Program-made: the position numbers and the translations under genes | Part shown: positions 5,626 to 7,764 of the stretch, one piece after another | How the letters are laid out: each line of letters starts with the position of its first letter | Position numbering within the stretch: position 1 is the first letter of the stretch | Origin: DATDVD01 sp035290065 | Lineage (GTDB): Bacteria; Pseudomonadota; Gammaproteobacteria; Coxiellales; Coxiellaceae | Assembly (NCBI GenBank): GCA_035290065.1 | Contig: DATDVD010000085.1 | Coordinates: 1-7,764, forward strand | Reading direction: 5' to 3' | Length of the DNA stretch: 7,764 nt | Notes under the pieces: model-generated | What the model was told of the DNA's origin: nothing | Seen by the model: the letters and a program-made list of their open reading frames with translations, nothing else | Database searches by the model: none

Positions 5626-6457
5626 ATTTTTTACGACGATCACGAATGATCATTTTGTTCGTTCGTTTGTTATTACGCGTTTTATAACCCTTGGTAGGCA
5701 CACCGGAAGGTGATACCGGATGTCGGCCAGCGGATGTACGGCCTTCACCACCCCCGTGTGGATGGTCCACTGGGTTTTTAGCCGTTCCTCTGACTGTCGG
5801 ACGTTTTCCACGCCAACGGTTAGCACCGGCTTTACCAATTTGTCGCAAATTGTGTTCGGTGTTAGACACTTCGCCTAACGTCGCGCGACAGACTAATAAT
5901 ATTTTACGCATCTCACCCGAACGCATTTTAACCACCGCGTAAATACCTTCTTTAGCCACTAATTGAGCAGAAGTACCGGCACTTCGCATCAACTGCGCGC
6001 CTTTACCGGGTTTCAGTTCTACGCAATGAATCGTACTGCCCACCGGAATATTTTCAATCGGTAAACAATTACCTTTTTTAATCGGTGCATCTTTACCGGA
6101 TACAATCGTCGTGCCTTTTTTCACTTCTTTTGGTGCAATAATGTAACGACGCTCTCCATCGGCATATATCACCAATGCAATATTGGCACTTCGGTTAGGA
6201 TCGTATTCAATACGCTCAATGACACCCGGCACACCGTCTTTATCCCGTTTAAAATCCACCATTCGATAATAACGTTTATGGCCACCACCACGACGTTCAA
6301 TCGTAATACGACCCATGTTATTACGGCAGCTCGTACGTTTTTTAGAAACCAACAAGGGCTTAAACGGACTGCCTCGATCAATCTCGGTATCTCGAATGAT
6401 CACTTTATGGCGCTGACCGGCGGTAGTCGGTTTTAGTTTTACAATTTTAATCGCCAT
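5624..6457 (-). CDS. rplB: 50S ribosomal protein L2
   Basis: Highly conserved large-subunit protein needed for subunit association and peptidyl-transferase-centre structure. The 277 residues compare with 273 in E. coli. The N-terminal OB domain runs through CRNNMGRITIERRGGGHKR (about 44–62) and DFKRDKDGVPGVIERIEYDP; the SH3-like domain has NIPVGSTIHCVELKPGKGAQ (about 136–155), RSGEMRKI and RATLGEVSN. The C-terminal loop NPVDHPHGGGEGR (about 228–240) contains the functional His (His232, equivalent to E. coli His229). It ends in a basic tail (NKRTNKMIIRDRRKK). Relative to E. coli, the stretch before RNN is changed (KKRTSCRNN for SGGRNN). The ATG shares one nucleotide with the L23 stop (TAATG). 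Confidence 0.98.
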   Translation of the reverse strand: MAIKIVKLKPTTAGQRHKVIIRDTEIDRGSPFKPLLVSKKRTSCRNNMGRITIERRGGGHKRYYRMVDFKRDKDGVPGVIERIEYDPNRSANIALVIYADGERRYIIAPKEVKKGTTIVSGKDAPIKKGNCLPIENIPVGSTIHCVELKPGKGAQLMRSAGTSAQLVAKEGIYAVVKMRSGEMRKILLVCRATLGEVSNTEHNLRQIGKAGANRWRGKRPTVRGTAKNPVDHPHGGGEGRTSAGRHPVSPSGVPTKGYKTRNNKRTNKMIIRDRRKK

Positions 6458-6753
6458 TATTCACCCACCCCTAGATTAATCTCTTGACCTTCTTCTAATG
6501 TGATATAGGCTTTTTTCCAATCGCTTTTTTTACCTAGCACGCGACCTGCTCGTTTGCGTTTTCCTTTTTGATTACACACGCGTATAGAGGCTATCTTTAC
6601 TTTAAACAATTGCTCAATAGCCTGTTTAATTTCAGGCTTTTCCGCTTTTTTACACACGCGAAACGCGTATTGTCTGTGCTCACTGGCCGATGCCATTTTC
6701 TCAGACACGTGAGGCGCTTTTAGGATTTTAAATAAATCGTATTCATTCCTCAT
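6457..6753 (-). CDS. rplW: 50S ribosomal protein L23
   Basis: Protein at the peptide-tunnel exit that docks trigger factor and the signal recognition particle. The 98 residues match E. coli (100). The conserved docking segment LKAPHVSEK is at residues 11–19, with Glu18 at the same position as the trigger-factor contact in E. coli. The tunnel-facing loop is KGKRKRAGRVLGKKSDWKKA, and the chain ends in YITLEEGQEINLGVGE. The ATG at 6753 overlaps the L4 stop as ATGA (4 nt). A strong GAGGGG lies inside rplD 8 nt upstream, so translation may be both coupled and independently initiated. Confidence 0.97.
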   Translation of the reverse strand: MRNEYDLFKILKAPHVSEKMASASEHRQYAFRVCKKAEKPEIKQAIEQLFKVKIASIRVCNQKGKRKRAGRVLGKKSDWKKAYITLEEGQEINLGVGE

Positions 6754-7361
6754 TGCAAAGACCCCTCAATCTGTTTTAAAGCAGCTTCCGTCATCACCAC
6801 AGTACCGGCATGAACCAAGTCCACGGGGCTTAATTGCGCCGGTGTAACCACTTTTGCACGGTATACATTGCGAGAAGCTAACGTTAATTCTTGAGCGACT
6901 TCATTGACCACGATCAACACTTGACCTTCTGCTTTCCAACTGTCTAACAATTGAATGAACGCTTTTGTTTTAGGTTCGCTTAAAGCCACTTGATCCACCA
7001 CCACTAATGTGCTGTGGCGCACCAATTCGGATAAAATAGAGGCCATAGCGCCTTGATACATTTTGCGATTTACTTTTTGGGAAAAATCGCGCGGTTTTGC
7101 AGCAAATGTGCGACCACCCCCAATCCACAACGGGCTTCGAATACTACCCGCTCGTGCATTACCCGTACCTTTTTGGCGCCAGGGTTTACGGCCACCCCCC
7201 CGTACTTCGCTTCGTGTTTTTTGTGCTTTCGTGCCTTGACGTCCTGCCGCTTGATACGCCACGATCACTTGATGGATCAAAGCCTCATTAAAATCGCGCG
7301 CAAATACGTTATCAGAAACGTTTACTTTCGCTGTTTTTTTACCTACAACCTGCAATTCCAT
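6750..7361 (-). CDS. rplD: 50S ribosomal protein L4
   Basis: Large-subunit protein whose extended loop reaches the tunnel constriction beside L22; in E. coli free L4 also represses the S10 operon through the leader upstream of rpsJ, which is outside this window. The protein has 203 residues (201 in E. coli). Family blocks are ARDFNEALIHQVIVAYQA (about 22–39), the tunnel loop with GGGRKPWRQKGTGNARAGS, VNRKMYQGAMASILSELVR and PKTKAFIQLL. I start it at the ATG at 7361 (MELQVVG, matching E. coli MELVLKD) rather than the in-frame GTG one codon earlier at 7364, because AGAGG at 7373–7369 is 7 nt from the ATG and only 4 nt from the GTG. The start shares one nucleotide with the L3 stop (TGATG). Confidence 0.97.
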   Translation of the reverse strand: MELQVVGKKTAKVNVSDNVFARDFNEALIHQVIVAYQAAGRQGTKAQKTRSEVRGGGRKPWRQKGTGNARAGSIRSPLWIGGGRTFAAKPRDFSQKVNRKMYQGAMASILSELVRHSTLVVVDQVALSEPKTKAFIQLLDSWKAEGQVLIVVNEVAQELTLASRNVYRAKVVTPAQLSPVDLVHAGTVVMTEAALKQIEGSLQ

Positions 7362-7764
7362 CACTTCGCCTCTTTTTCTTTAAACGATGGGGTAATCAGC
7401 AGTTGATTATCGGGACTGCCTGGCAGGCCGCCTTCAATCAACAGCAAATTTCTTTCCACATCGATGCGGATAATTTTTTGGCAACGAACAGTAGAATATT
7501 TATTACCCATTTGACCCGGCATTTTTTTGCCTTTAAACACTTTACCGGGCGTTTGGTTTTGGCCTGTAGAACCTAACGCACGATGAGACACTGAGTTACC
7601 ATGCGTGGCATCCTGCGTTCTGAAATTATGACGCTTAACACCGCCTTGGAAACCTTTACCGCGCGTTAAACCACGCACATTAACTTTTTGCCCTACTTTA
7701 AATACTTCCACGGTGAGTGCATCCCCTACTTTAATATCGGGAAATTCGTTGGTTTCCAAACGAC
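7361..7764 (-). CDS. rplC: 50S ribosomal protein L3 (N-terminal part missing)
   Basis: Large-subunit protein that starts 23S assembly and sends a loop toward the peptidyl-transferase centre. Only the C-terminal 133 residues are visible of about 209 in E. coli; the frame is open to the window edge. The visible part begins RLETNEFPDIKVGDAL, which aligns with E. coli FRLAEGEEFTVGQSI, so the TTG at 7759 is an internal Leu codon and not a start. The centre-facing loop is intact: GLTRGKGFQGGVKRHNFRTQ, DATHGNSVSHRALGS, and GQNQTPGKVFKGKKMPGQMG. The Gln in the GQNQ motif corresponds to E. coli Gln150, the target of the methyltransferase PrmB. It ends with a basic/acidic tail (SFKEKEAK) and TGA, sharing one nucleotide with the rplD start. 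Confidence 0.97.
   Translation of the reverse strand, partial: RLETNEFPDIKVGDALTVEVFKVGQKVNVRGLTRGKGFQGGVKRHNFRTQDATHGNSVSHRALGSTGQNQTPGKVFKGKKMPGQMGNKYSTVRCQKIIRIDVERNLLLIEGGLPGSPDNQLLITPSFKEKEAK
7369..7373 (-). promoter_or_regulatory. Ribosome binding site deciding the rplD start
   Basis: AGAGG on the minus strand, located inside the end of rplC. It is 7 nt from the ATG at 7361 and 4 nt from the alternative GTG at 7364, so it favours the ATG. Confidence 0.75.

Noticed and set aside
7757..7759. TTG as a possible start for the L3 reading frame
   Set aside because: The frame continues upstream to the window edge and the residues before and after it (RLETNEF) align with the interior of L3, so it is a Leu codon of a truncated gene.
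1..7764. Search for tRNAs, non-coding RNAs, terminators, mobile elements or a novel system
   Set aside because: All but about 107 nt is coding for known ribosomal proteins, the longest gap is 20 nt, and no inverted repeats, U-run hairpins or foreign genes are evident.

Overview
The whole window is one block of the conserved bacterial ribosomal-protein supercluster (S10–spc region), transcribed entirely from the minus strand, so the 5' end of the message is at the high-coordinate end. In order of transcription the genes are: rplC (L3, 5' end cut off by the window), rplD (L4), rplW (L23), rplB (L2), rpsS (S19), rplV (L22), rpsC (S3), rplP (L16), rpmC (L29), rpsQ (S17), rplN (L14), rplX (L24), rplE (L5), rpsN (S14), rpsH (S8), rplF (L6), rplR (L18) and rpsE (S5, 3' end cut off). 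Gene order is the same as in Escherichia coli. rpsJ should lie just beyond the high end; rpmD, rplO and secY should lie beyond the low end.

The proteins resemble gammaproteobacterial versions closely (for example L5, S8, L14, L16, S3 and the L2 catalytic-loop region), with moderate GC and frequent A/T-ending codons. I infer a gammaproteobacterium outside the Enterobacterales, perhaps near Legionellales or a similar lineage. The lineage call is low confidence.

Packing is extreme. Seven gene pairs overlap by 1 or 4 nt, ten pairs are separated by 2–20 nt, and only about 107 nt of the window is non-coding. There is no stretch over 20 nt without a gene, and no room for an intergenic terminator or promoter. 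In particular the S17–L14 junction, where E. coli ends the S10 operon and starts the spc operon, is only 9 nt here, so the two operons look fused. Most junctions carry a Shine-Dalgarno that overlaps the upstream stop codon or lies inside the upstream gene, which suggests translational coupling along the message. Products feed both subunits: L2, L3, L4, L14, L16, L22, L23, L24 and L29 for the 50S body, L5 and L18 for the 5S rRNA particle, L6 near the factor-binding site, and S3, S5, S8, S14, S17 and S19 for the 30S.

This is an ordinary housekeeping region and I see no undescribed system, mobile element, RNA gene or CRISPR. Points worth a second look are a long-form S14 that keeps a complete four-cysteine zinc motif, an Ala/Lys-rich C-terminal tail on S19, the apparent S10–spc fusion, and the absence of a clear S8 operator at the start of rplE.
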